Source: DAOOKJ01 sp035360795
GTDB taxonomy: Bacteria > Patescibacteriota > Minisyncoccia > UBA6257
Direction of reading: 5' to 3'
DNA: 32,677 bases
NCBI GenBank assembly: GCA_035360795.1
Contig: DAOSBJ010000007.1
Coordinates: forward strand, 1-32,677
The translations under genes and the position numbers were made by a program. How positions within the stretch are numbered: the stretch's first letter is position 1; the number at the start of each line of letters is the position of its first letter. Below the pieces are notes generated by a model. The model saw only the letters and a program-made list of their open reading frames with translations. It was not told the origin of the DNA and did no database searches. Shown here in pieces: positions 6,772-14,426 of this stretch.

Positions 6772-7878
6772 ATGACAAAAGAGTCTTTTAATACCCGAAA
6801 ACTAACTTTAGAGATTATCAAAAATTTACCCCCCCGGTCCCAAGATATCATTAAAAAAAGATATGGAATTCTAGATAATAAGCCAAAAACCTTGGAGGCA
6901 ATTGGTAAAGATTATGGTATTACCCGGGAAAGGGTAAGACAAATTATAGAGTCCGCCTTAAAAAGTTTAGAAACCCCTCAGACATTAAATTTTCTATCTT
7001 CCTTTTATAAATTTTGTTTAAAAATTCTTAGTGAAAACGGCGGAATTGAAGAAGGGGAAAAGTTTCTAGACAAAATTAATGATTCTTTGTTTAAAGAAAA
7101 TCAGCGAGCGGCAATTTATTTTCTTTTAATCTTAAATCCTGAATTGGAATTTGTGAAAGAAGATAAACAATATCGGTCGTTTTGGCATTTAAAAACAATA
7201 AAAGGGGAAAAAATCAAAAAAGATTTGAGTTTGCTTGAGAAATATCTCAAAAAAGAAAAAAGACCTTTAACCCTAGAAGAAATTCTGAATTTTGCCAAAA
7301 AAGAGATAGATAAAAATATTTCAGAAACAACATTAAAGGTTTATTTAAATCTTTCAAAAAAAATAGAGCGAAATATTTTTGGCGAATATGGTTTATCTTC
7401 TTTGGCAGAAATTCAACCGCCAGGAGTTGGCGAGAGAGCATATGTAATGTTGAAACACTTAAACAAATCGATGCATTTTACCGAGATTGCCCAGAAATTA
7501 AACGAACTTTCAGAAAAACCCCAAGAATTAGAATTTGCCAATACCTCTTCAAGGTGGTTTAAAAAGGTTGAGGTTCAAACAGTTCATAACGAATTAATAA
7601 AAGACCCACGTTTTGTTTTGATTGGCAGGGGAATTTACGCTTTAAGGGATTGGGGATATAAACCCGGAAAGGTAATTGATGTCATTAAAGAAGTATTAAC
7701 TAAGGCAGAAAAGCCTTTAACGCAAAAAGAGGTAATAGATGAAGTGAAAAAATATCGGCTGGCGAAAGATAATACCATTGTTTTAAATCTTCATAATAAA
7801 AAATACTTTAAAAGACTGCCTGATAAACGTTTTGTTTTAAATAAAAAGAGCGCACAGTCAAAGATTTTGGAGATTTAA
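6772..7878 (+). CDS. Sigma-70 region-4-like / HARE-HTH transcription regulator
   Basis: This 368-residue protein has no sigma region 2, so it should not act as a normal sigma factor. Residues ~12-66 match sigma region 4: LPPRSQDIIKKRYG, then a helix-turn-helix ending in YGITRERVRQIIESALKSLE, close to the -35-binding helix of RpoD. The middle (~150-205) may hold a winged-helix unit (RPLTLEEILNFAKKEI). Residues ~222-292 match the HARE-HTH fold known from RNA polymerase delta subunits and from some nucleases and chromatin proteins: LNKSMHFTEIAQKLNEL through FVLIGRGIYALRDWGY. A second, similar winged helix follows (296-357). A role in modulating RNA polymerase, or in binding specific DNA, is inferred. 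Its TAA overlaps the next ATG by one base (TAATG), so it is translationally coupled to the membrane protein downstream. Confidence 0.8.
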   Translation: MTKESFNTRKLTLEIIKNLPPRSQDIIKKRYGILDNKPKTLEAIGKDYGITRERVRQIIESALKSLETPQTLNFLSSFYKFCLKILSENGGIEEGEKFLDKINDSLFKENQRAAIYFLLILNPELEFVKEDKQYRSFWHLKTIKGEKIKKDLSLLEKYLKKEKRPLTLEEILNFAKKEIDKNISETTLKVYLNLSKKIERNIFGEYGLSSLAEIQPPGVGERAYVMLKHLNKSMHFTEIAQKLNELSEKPQELEFANTSSRWFKKVEVQTVHNELIKDPRFVLIGRGIYALRDWGYKPGKVIDVIKEVLTKAEKPLTQKEVIDEVKKYRLAKDNTIVLNLHNKKYFKRLPDKRFVLNKKSAQSKILEI

Positions 7879-9104
7879 TGACCTCAGATATTTTTTATCT
7901 TGTTTGGAATTTAATTAAAGCCATAATTCGAGAATTTTGGTGGCTATTTCTTTTTCTTATTCTTTTAAAAATAGTTTTAGATTTAAGAAAAAAATATAAG
8001 ACAAAAAAGGAAAAAGAAAAAGAAGAAATAAAAGAGTGGGAGACATTTGAGATTATTGTTAATCCTTTGATTTTACAAACTCCAAAAGCAATGGAAGGTG
8101 TTTTTAATGGCCTGCATGCTTTAGAAAATGGCTATTTAATTTTAGAGATTGTTGGTTTTAATCAAGAAGTTCATTTTTTTATTCACCTAAAGAAAGGGTT
8201 TAGAAATTTTGTTGAGTCGCAATTTTATGCCCAATATCCTGATTTAGAGATTGTTCCTGTTAAAGACTGGCTATCATTTTTGCCTCCCACTTTGCCAAAT
8301 AAAGAATTAGATGTTTGGGGCACAGAGATAATCCTTGAAAAAGATAACCAATTTCCAATTCGTACTTATGAGTATTTCGAGGAAACAAAGGAAGAAAAAA
8401 GAATAGACCCAATTGCTAATTTAATTGAAAGCATTAGTGATGCTTCGGAAAAAGAATATTTTATTTTTCAGTTGATTATCAGACCATTAGTAAAAGATAA
8501 AGAAAAGAAATTTCGAGAAGAGGGCCAGAAAGTGATTGATGTCAAATTAGGAAAGAAAGAGAAAAAAGTTTATACTTGGGTTGATTGGGTTTTTGCTTTC
8601 TTTAAAAACTTATTAGTAGCAGTGGCAATTCCTCCTGTTTGGCCGGGCGAGGAAACAACTTCAACAACTTCAGTTTCTATTTCAGTTTCTTCAATTGATA
8701 AAGAGATTATTGAAGCAGTCAATAGTAAAATTTCCCAACTTGCTTTTGAAAGCGGCATCAGACTGTGCTATTTTGCTCCGCGAGAGATTTACAATGAAGT
8801 GAGTATTGCTTCTTTTTATGCTTATTTAAAACAATTCAGTCTTAAAAATTTGAATAGTTTTACAATAAATGAAGAAACAACCACTAAAGTTAAGGGTTGG
8901 TTTTTAAAAAATCGTAAACTTTTTCTAAAAAAGTATCATTTATTTAATAGTTTAAAGAATAAAAAACTTCCTCAAAAGGCAATGGTTTTAAGTTCCAAGG
9001 AATTGGCAACTATTTATCATTTTCCACTTTTAAAAGTTAAGTCGCCGGCCTTGGTGCGGGGAGTTTTTAGAAAAAGCGAACCACCATTTAACCTCCCAAA
9101 GTAA
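7878..9104 (+). CDS. Membrane-anchored partner of the VirD4-like ATPase, conserved unknown
   Basis: This is a 408-residue protein. Residues ~6-36 contain a hydrophobic anchor (FWWLFLFLILLKIVLDL) followed by a highly charged linker. The body (~56-225) resembles the N-terminal accessory domain of large type IV secretion or conjugation ATPases, with TPKAMEGVFNGLHAL, GYLILEIVGF and FVESQFYAQYPDLEIVPV. A second hydrophobic stretch (~238-256, FAFFKNLLVAVAIPP) may touch the membrane. The C-terminus has LSSKELATIYHFP and ends EPPFNLPK, a pattern seen at the boundary just before the P-loop domain in fused relatives. The next gene, 2 nt downstream, supplies that P-loop domain. I therefore read the pair as a split two-protein ATPase; this comes from remembered family patterns, not from a search. 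Confidence 0.7.
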   Translation: MTSDIFYLVWNLIKAIIREFWWLFLFLILLKIVLDLRKKYKTKKEKEKEEIKEWETFEIIVNPLILQTPKAMEGVFNGLHALENGYLILEIVGFNQEVHFFIHLKKGFRNFVESQFYAQYPDLEIVPVKDWLSFLPPTLPNKELDVWGTEIILEKDNQFPIRTYEYFEETKEEKRIDPIANLIESISDASEKEYFIFQLIIRPLVKDKEKKFREEGQKVIDVKLGKKEKKVYTWVDWVFAFFKNLLVAVAIPPVWPGEETTSTTSVSISVSSIDKEIIEAVNSKISQLAFESGIRLCYFAPREIYNEVSIASFYAYLKQFSLKNLNSFTINEETTTKVKGWFLKNRKLFLKKYHLFNSLKNKKLPQKAMVLSSKELATIYHFPLLKVKSPALVRGVFRKSEPPFNLPK

Positions 9105-9106
9105 AT

Positions 9107-10702
9107 ATGAACGACATTACTTATATTGGCATCACAAATTTTAGAAATAAGTTTGAGCATTTCGGAATTAAAACCGATGACCGGCGTCGGCACTTTTATC
9201 TTATTGGAAAAACTGGAGTTGGCAAGACAACAATGCTTGAAAATATGATTATTCAGGATATTTTAAATGGCAAAGGAGTGGGAGTGATCGACCCTCATGG
9301 CGAATTGGTTTATAGAATTCTCCATTTTGTCCCTAAAGAAAGAATTAAGGATGTTTTCTATTTTAATCCAGCAGATATTAGTTGGCCAATTGCTTTTAAT
9401 GTCATAGAAGAGGTGCCAAAAGAATGGCGGCATTTAGTGGTTGCGGGACTAATGGGAGTCTTTAAAAAAATTTGGCCAGATGTCTGGTCAGCAAGAATGG
9501 AATATATCTTAAATAACTCTTTATTGGCGCTGCTAGAATATCCAAATTCAACTCTCTTGGGCATTAATCGGCTGTTGGTTGATGCTGATTACCGAAAGGC
9601 GGTAATAGATAAAGTAACTGACCCGGTGATTAAGGCTTTTTGGGAAAAAGAATTTGCTAGTTATAATCAGCGTTATGCTTCAGAGGCAGTTGCTCCCATT
9701 CAAAATAAAATCGGTCAATTTATTTCCAATCCTTTAATTAGAAATATCATTGGACAGAAAGAATCTAAATTAGATTTCAGAGAAATAATGGATAACAAAA
9801 AAATATTTTTGGCAAATTTATCAAAAGGACTAATAGGAGAAGATAATTCAGATTTATTAGGCGCTTTAATAATTACCAAACTCCAGTTGGCAGCAATGTC
9901 GCGAGTGGAGGTAAAAGAAGAAGAAAGGCCAGATTTTTATCTTTATGTTGATGAATTTCAAAATTTTTCCACCGAATCGTTTGCCAATATTTTTGCTGAA
10001 GCAAGAAAATACCGTCTTAATCTAATTTTAGCCCATCAGTATATTAATCAGTTAACCGACGTGGTAAAAGATGCTATTTTTGGTAATATTGGAACTTTAG
10101 TTAGTTTTCGAATTGGACCTGAGGATGCCGAAATTTTGGAGAAATACTTTTTGCCAGAATTCAGCAAAGAAGATTTAATCAATCTGCCTAATTATCATTT
10201 TTACATCAAATTAATGATTGATGGCACCCTCTCAAAAGCATTTTCCGCTATCAATATTCCTCCACAAAATTTGCCAGTAGTTTCCTATATTCAAGATATT
10301 ATAGATTACTCTCGGCAGATGTATAGCCGACCAGTTGAAGAAGTAGAAAAAGAAATTTCTTATTGGGAATTATTGGATTTTGGACCGGAGAAAGTTTCTT
10401 TCACAAAACCTCCATTTTCCAGAAAATCGTCTGAGGGGTGGGAAACTGTTTGTAGTCGTTGTGGAAAAAGAATAATCGTTCCCTTTAGGCCTTCGCCAGC
10501 AAGACCAGTTTATTGCGAAAATTGCCTGAAAGAAACAAAACAAAATCCTAGAGACAAACTTTCTTTGAAAAATTTATCTCAGTCAGAAGTAATTAAAGTC
10601 CCACCAAAATCAATGACTTTTAAAGAAGAAAAGAAAAAAGATATTCCTGAAGAGAAAAAAGGTAAAATTACCCAGATTTTGAAAAATATTTTTGGCCAGT
10701 AG
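9107..10702 (+). CDS. VirD4/TraD-like DNA-translocating ATPase with C-terminal zinc ribbon
   Basis: This 531-residue P-loop ATPase belongs to the VirD4/TraG/TraD coupling-protein superfamily. Walker A is GKTGVGKTT (34-42). GVIDPHGEL (59-65) is typical of the family. Walker B is FYLYVDEFQNF (277-287). LNLILAHQYINQL (305-316) is the conserved Gln/His region after Walker B. Unlike VirD4 it has no N-terminal membrane helices; the preceding gene carries one. Near the C-terminus, Cys449, Cys452, Cys470 and Cys473 form a zinc ribbon of the type CxxCG...VPF.P...RPVYCxxC, then a charged tail follows. No relaxase, VirB4, VirB6 or pilin gene is in the window, so ordinary conjugation is not supported here. 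Transport of DNA or protein across the envelope, DNA uptake, or chromosome pumping are all open. Confidence 0.8.
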   Translation: MNDITYIGITNFRNKFEHFGIKTDDRRRHFYLIGKTGVGKTTMLENMIIQDILNGKGVGVIDPHGELVYRILHFVPKERIKDVFYFNPADISWPIAFNVIEEVPKEWRHLVVAGLMGVFKKIWPDVWSARMEYILNNSLLALLEYPNSTLLGINRLLVDADYRKAVIDKVTDPVIKAFWEKEFASYNQRYASEAVAPIQNKIGQFISNPLIRNIIGQKESKLDFREIMDNKKIFLANLSKGLIGEDNSDLLGALIITKLQLAAMSRVEVKEEERPDFYLYVDEFQNFSTESFANIFAEARKYRLNLILAHQYINQLTDVVKDAIFGNIGTLVSFRIGPEDAEILEKYFLPEFSKEDLINLPNYHFYIKLMIDGTLSKAFSAINIPPQNLPVVSYIQDIIDYSRQMYSRPVEEVEKEISYWELLDFGPEKVSFTKPPFSRKSSEGWETVCSRCGKRIIVPFRPSPARPVYCENCLKETKQNPRDKLSLKNLSQSEVIKVPPKSMTFKEEKKKDIPEEKKGKITQILKNIFGQ

Positions 10703-10719
10703 TTTTTAGGGTTTGTTCT

Positions 10720-10728
10720 TGCTATAAT
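10720..10728 (+). promoter_or_regulatory. Extended -10 promoter of the GGDEF gene
   Basis: TGCTATAAT is a full extended -10 element, with TATAAT at 10723-10728. No clear -35 box is seen. The predicted start is near 10735, 8 nt before the ATG at 10743, which leaves too little leader for a Shine-Dalgarno sequence. Confidence 0.6.
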
Positions 10729-10742
10729 ATTGATATTTTAGT

Positions 10743-11321
10743 ATGGACAAAAATTTAATAATCAAAAAGCAAACGGAAGAAATTAAAAAATTAAAGAAAG
10801 AAAAAACTGAATTAAAAAAACTTGTTTATCTTGATTTTTTGACAAAACTCTATAATCGGCGAGGATTAATTGAGTTGAGTGAAATTTATTTTGAATCGGT
10901 TAAAAACAGCAAGAAAAAGCAACGAAAAAATGAAATTCACTTTTTGAGCATTATTTTTTTAGATATTGATGATTTTAAAAAAATAAATGATAGATATGGC
11001 CATCATAAAGGAGATAAAGTTCTAAAAAGTTTTGCAAAATTTCTAAAGAAAAATTTTCGAAAAACAGATATTATTAGTCGCTGGGGTGGAGAAGAATTCG
11101 TGATTTTATTAATTGATACTCCCTATCAATTAGCGAAAAAAATAGCCGCTAAAACTTTGAAAAAGATAGAAAATTCTGTTTTTGGTGGCTTTAAAATTAC
11201 CTGTAGTGCAGGAGTGGTAAGTTATCATCATGAAAAAAAATTAGAGGAGTTAATTGATAAAGGAGATAAATTAATGTATCAGGCTAAGAGAAAAGGTAAA
11301 AATCAACTAGTCTCAGAATAA
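10743..11321 (+). CDS. Diguanylate cyclase (GGDEF domain)
   Basis: This 192-residue enzyme is expected to condense two GTP into cyclic di-GMP. It is almost only catalytic domain. A short charged helix that may form a coiled coil and dimerise (residues 1-28, KKQTEEIKKLKKEKTELKKL) leads into YLDFLTKLYNRRG. The metal-binding FLDIDDFKKINDRYGHHKGD (72-91) and the signature RWGGEEF (GGEEF at 115-119) are intact, so it should be active. RKTD (106-109) lies exactly five residues before GGEEF, matching the inhibitory RxxD I-site through which c-di-GMP represses these enzymes. There is no sensor or membrane domain. It is 40 nt after the ATPase gene, has its own promoter, and stops 5 nt before dnaG. No EAL, HD-GYP or PilZ gene is present in the window. 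Confidence 0.92.
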   Translation: MDKNLIIKKQTEEIKKLKKEKTELKKLVYLDFLTKLYNRRGLIELSEIYFESVKNSKKKQRKNEIHFLSIIFLDIDDFKKINDRYGHHKGDKVLKSFAKFLKKNFRKTDIISRWGGEEFVILLIDTPYQLAKKIAAKTLKKIENSVFGGFKITCSAGVVSYHHEKKLEELIDKGDKLMYQAKRKGKNQLVSE

Positions 11322-11326
11322 TTAAT

Positions 11327-13174
11327 ATGCTTTCTCCTTTGGAAGAAATTAAAAATAAATTAGATATCGTTGAAGTTATTAGTCATTATGTAAAACTTCA
11401 AAAAGCCGGGGCTAATTATAAGGCGCTTTGTCCTTTTCATAAAGAAAAAACTCCTTCTTTTTATGTTTCTCCCTCAAGGCAAATCTGGCATTGTTTTGGC
11501 TGCGGGGCTGGAGGGGATATAGTTGGTTTCGTGATGAAAATAGAAAATTTAGAGTTTAAAGATGCTTTAAAATTATTGGCTGAGAAAGCTGGAGTAAAAT
11601 TAACTTTTGAAAATCCAGAGATTGTTTCAAAAAAACAAAGATTAAAAGAAATCTATCGTGAAGCAACAGATTATCTTCATAACAATTTATTAAAAAATCA
11701 AAAGGTTTTGGACTATTTATTTGAAAGGGGTTTAAGTTTGGAAACGATTAAAGAATTTAAATTAGGTTTTGCTTTGGATGAATGGCGAGATTTAACAAAT
11801 TATTTAATTAAGAAGGGTTTCAAGAGTTATGAAATTCTTCAGTCAGGATTAGCGATTTCAAAAAAAGAAATAAAAGATATTTCAGAGGCGGCAAACAAAG
11901 AGATATTTAAAATTCAACCGCAAGATATTTATGACCGCTTTCGCTCAAGAATTATTTTTCCAATTGAAGAGGCGGCTGGCGATGTCATTGCCTATACGGC
12001 AAGAATATTTGATATTGATAAAGGAGAGCCGCTTAAAACAATTAGAAATGTGGAAGAAGTTGGAAAATATATAAATTCTCCCCAGACTTTAATTTATGAT
12101 AAAAGCCGGACTCTTTTTGGTTTATCTAAGAGCAAAAAGTATCTATCTTTAGAAGGAAAAACAGTTTTAGTGGAGGGGACAATGGATTTTTTGGCTGGCT
12201 GGCAAAAAGGAATTAAAAATATTGTCGCTACCTGCGGCACCTCTTTAACTCCATTTCATTTGGATATCTTGAAAAAGTATAATAAGAATCTGATTTTATC
12301 TTTTGATATGGATGAAGCAGGAAGAAAAGCAAGCGAAAGGGCAATTGATTTAAGTTTAGAAAAAGAATTTGAAGTGAAAATTTTAAAATTACCCCAAGGA
12401 AAGGATTTAGCGGAATATTTAAAAGAGATTAAAAATTCAGAAGAAGCAAAACAGTTAGTTCAAAATAGCCAGCCAATAATGGAATTTTATTTTGAAAGAG
12501 CATTAAGTTTGGGAGATAAAAATAATTTAGAAGGAAAAAAAATCATAGTTTCCTATTTCTTACCCCAATTGAAAAAAATCAAGAATGCTTTAGATAGGGC
12601 TTATTGGATAGAAAAAACTGCTGAAGTTTTGAATTTAAGTTCACAAACAATAGAGGATGAATTAAATAAAATTTCTTCTGATAGCTTCAAAAAACAAATA
12701 ATTGATGAAAATGAGACAATTATTAATTCCTTATCATCGTTAGGAATGGCTGATAGAAAAACGATTATTGCCGAAAGGCTTTTGTCTTTCTGGGTTAAAT
12801 ATCCCGAGTTAAAAGAGAAGTTCATTAATTTTATCCAATTTTTTCCTCCTCAATATCAAGAATTAATTAAAGTTTTAAAGAATGCTCAGGGAGCCGAAGA
12901 TTGGCAGCAGAAAGAATTAAGCGAAGGGGTTTTAAATCTGATAAAAATTTTATCTTTAAGGGCTGACTACGAAGAAGATTTATTGGCTCAATATAAAGTT
13001 TCGAAAGAAATAGAAATAGAAAAGGGATTGAAGGAATTGAAAAAGGAAGTGATAAAAGAGAAATTGAATCAATTGGAAAAAGAAATTTCAGAGGCGGAAC
13101 AGTCTTTAAATAAGGAAAAGTTAAATAATTTAATGGAGGAATTTAAAAATTTTTCTAAGGAGTTGTCGAGGTAA
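11327..13174 (+). CDS. dnaG: DNA primase
   Basis: DnaG makes the RNA primers for lagging-strand synthesis. It is 615 residues long, normal for the family. The CHC2-type zinc-binding domain is intact with Cys35, His38, Cys56 and Cys59 (LCPFHKEKTPSFYVSP, then HCFGCGAGGD). The RNA polymerase core has DRFRSRIIFPI near residue 203. The TOPRIM domain shows VLVEGTMDFLAG (Glu283) and LSFDMDEAGRKA (Asp327 and Asp329), the metal-binding residues. The C-terminal DnaB-interacting part is helical and poorly conserved, as usual. It sits directly before rpoD, as in the classical macromolecular-synthesis operon, but rpsU is not upstream; the GGDEF gene is. No Shine-Dalgarno sequence is seen before the ATG. 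Confidence 0.97.
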   Translation: MLSPLEEIKNKLDIVEVISHYVKLQKAGANYKALCPFHKEKTPSFYVSPSRQIWHCFGCGAGGDIVGFVMKIENLEFKDALKLLAEKAGVKLTFENPEIVSKKQRLKEIYREATDYLHNNLLKNQKVLDYLFERGLSLETIKEFKLGFALDEWRDLTNYLIKKGFKSYEILQSGLAISKKEIKDISEAANKEIFKIQPQDIYDRFRSRIIFPIEEAAGDVIAYTARIFDIDKGEPLKTIRNVEEVGKYINSPQTLIYDKSRTLFGLSKSKKYLSLEGKTVLVEGTMDFLAGWQKGIKNIVATCGTSLTPFHLDILKKYNKNLILSFDMDEAGRKASERAIDLSLEKEFEVKILKLPQGKDLAEYLKEIKNSEEAKQLVQNSQPIMEFYFERALSLGDKNNLEGKKIIVSYFLPQLKKIKNALDRAYWIEKTAEVLNLSSQTIEDELNKISSDSFKKQIIDENETIINSLSSLGMADRKTIIAERLLSFWVKYPELKEKFINFIQFFPPQYQELIKVLKNAQGAEDWQQKELSEGVLNLIKILSLRADYEEDLLAQYKVSKEIEIEKGLKELKKEVIKEKLNQLEKEISEAEQSLNKEKLNNLMEEFKNFSKELSR

Positions 13175-13184
13175 AAATTAATTA

Positions 13185-14426
13185 ATGTTATTTTACAACT
13201 TCAAAACTATGAAAAAGAAAAAAAATAAAAACAAAAACAAAAAAATTGTTTTAAAAAGAAAACAAAAAGAAAAGAAGAAAAAAAACGAGAAAATAAAGAA
13301 AATAAAAAGAGAGACAAAAATAAAGAAAAGAAGAAAAACAAAAAAAGACGAACTGACTAAGAAAATCAATGAAATTATTTCAAGAGGTAAGTCGCGAGGC
13401 TTTGTCACCCAAGATGAAATTTTAAAATATTTTCCCAAGATAGAAACAGATATAAAACTTCTAGAAACCATTTACGATAAATTGGCAGAATTAAATATTG
13501 ATGTGGTAGAAAGCGGAGATCTATTAACTGCTGGCCAAGAAGTTTCCAAAAAAGAATTGGAAGAAGCCTTGAATTTTGAAAATATTACCACTTTGCCAGA
13601 TAATGTTCAGGCCTATCTAAGAGAAATAGGAAAAATTCCGCTTTTAACCCCAGAAGAAGAAAGAGAATTAGCCAAAAGGGTGGCCGAAGGAGATGAGCAG
13701 GCGAGGCAAAAAATGATTGAGGCTAATTTACGTTTGGTAGTTTCAATTGCTAAACGTTATGTCAATCGCAGCAGTAATTTAAATTTATTGGATTTGATTC
13801 AGGAAGGAAACATTGGCCTTTCAAGGGCAGTTGATAAATTTAATGTTAAAAAGGGCTTTAAATTTTCAACTTATGCCACTTGGTGGATAAGACAAGCAAT
13901 CACTAGAGCTTTGGCTGACCAAGGAAGAACAATTAGAATTCCAGTTCATATGGTAGAAACTATCTCTAAATATTTAAAAGTCAGAAAAAGTTTAGCCCAG
14001 ACATTAGGAAGGGACCCATTGCCAGAGGAAATAGCCTTGGAAAGTGGAAAAAGTTTAGATGAAATTTTATATTTAATGAAAATCTCTCAAGATACTTCTT
14101 CTTTAAACCAGCCAGTTGGCGATGAAGAAGAGGGAAGCGAAGTTGGCGATTTTGTGCCTGATAATAAAAGTATTTCTCCGGAAAAATATGCCTCTCTTGA
14201 ACTTTTGAGAGACGAATTAAAAGAACTGATGAGCGGTTTAACTGAAAGAGAACAGAAAATTATTGAAATGCGTTTTGGACTTAAAGATGGAATTAGTCAC
14301 ACTTTAGAAGAAGTAGGAAAAGCCTTTAATGTCACAAGAGAAAGAATTAGACAAATCGAAGCAAAGACATTGGAGAAATTAAAAGACCTGGAAAAAGCAA
14401 AAAAACTGAAAGAATTTTTAGAATAG
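13185..14426 (+). CDS. rpoD: Primary sigma factor RpoD (SigA)
   Basis: This is the housekeeping sigma factor. After a region 1.1-like segment (~58-105) come region 1.2 (NVQAYLREIGKIPLLTPEEE), regions 2.1-2.4 (LRLVVSIAKRYVNR, LLDLIQEGNIGLSRAVDKF, FSTYATWWIRQAITRAL), region 3 (RIPVHMVETISKY) and region 4 (LTEREQKIIEMRFGL to FNVTRERIRQIEAKTLEKL). All are canonical, consistent with the TTGACT/TATAAT promoters in the window. The first ~60 residues are very unusual, with well over half Lys or Arg. The start is uncertain: the ATG at 13185 has GAGG 13 nt upstream, but the ATG at 13209 (MKKKKNKNK) is equally possible. It ends one base before the ATG of the next gene. Confidence 0.96.
   Translation: MLFYNFKTMKKKKNKNKNKKIVLKRKQKEKKKKNEKIKKIKRETKIKKRRKTKKDELTKKINEIISRGKSRGFVTQDEILKYFPKIETDIKLLETIYDKLAELNIDVVESGDLLTAGQEVSKKELEEALNFENITTLPDNVQAYLREIGKIPLLTPEEERELAKRVAEGDEQARQKMIEANLRLVVSIAKRYVNRSSNLNLLDLIQEGNIGLSRAVDKFNVKKGFKFSTYATWWIRQAITRALADQGRTIRIPVHMVETISKYLKVRKSLAQTLGRDPLPEEIALESGKSLDEILYLMKISQDTSSLNQPVGDEEEGSEVGDFVPDNKSISPEKYASLELLRDELKELMSGLTEREQKIIEMRFGLKDGISHTLEEVGKAFNVTRERIRQIEAKTLEKLKDLEKAKKLKEFLE

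Noticed and set aside
9107..10702. Conjugative element or integrated plasmid
   Set aside because: Only the coupling-type ATPase pair is present; there is no relaxase, VirB4, integrase, att site or flanking repeat, and base composition is like that of the neighbours.
13193..13471. 92-residue minus-strand frame rich in Phe, Ser and Leu opposite rpoD
   Set aside because: It is the antisense of the lysine-codon run of rpoD; low complexity, no start context and no family pattern.
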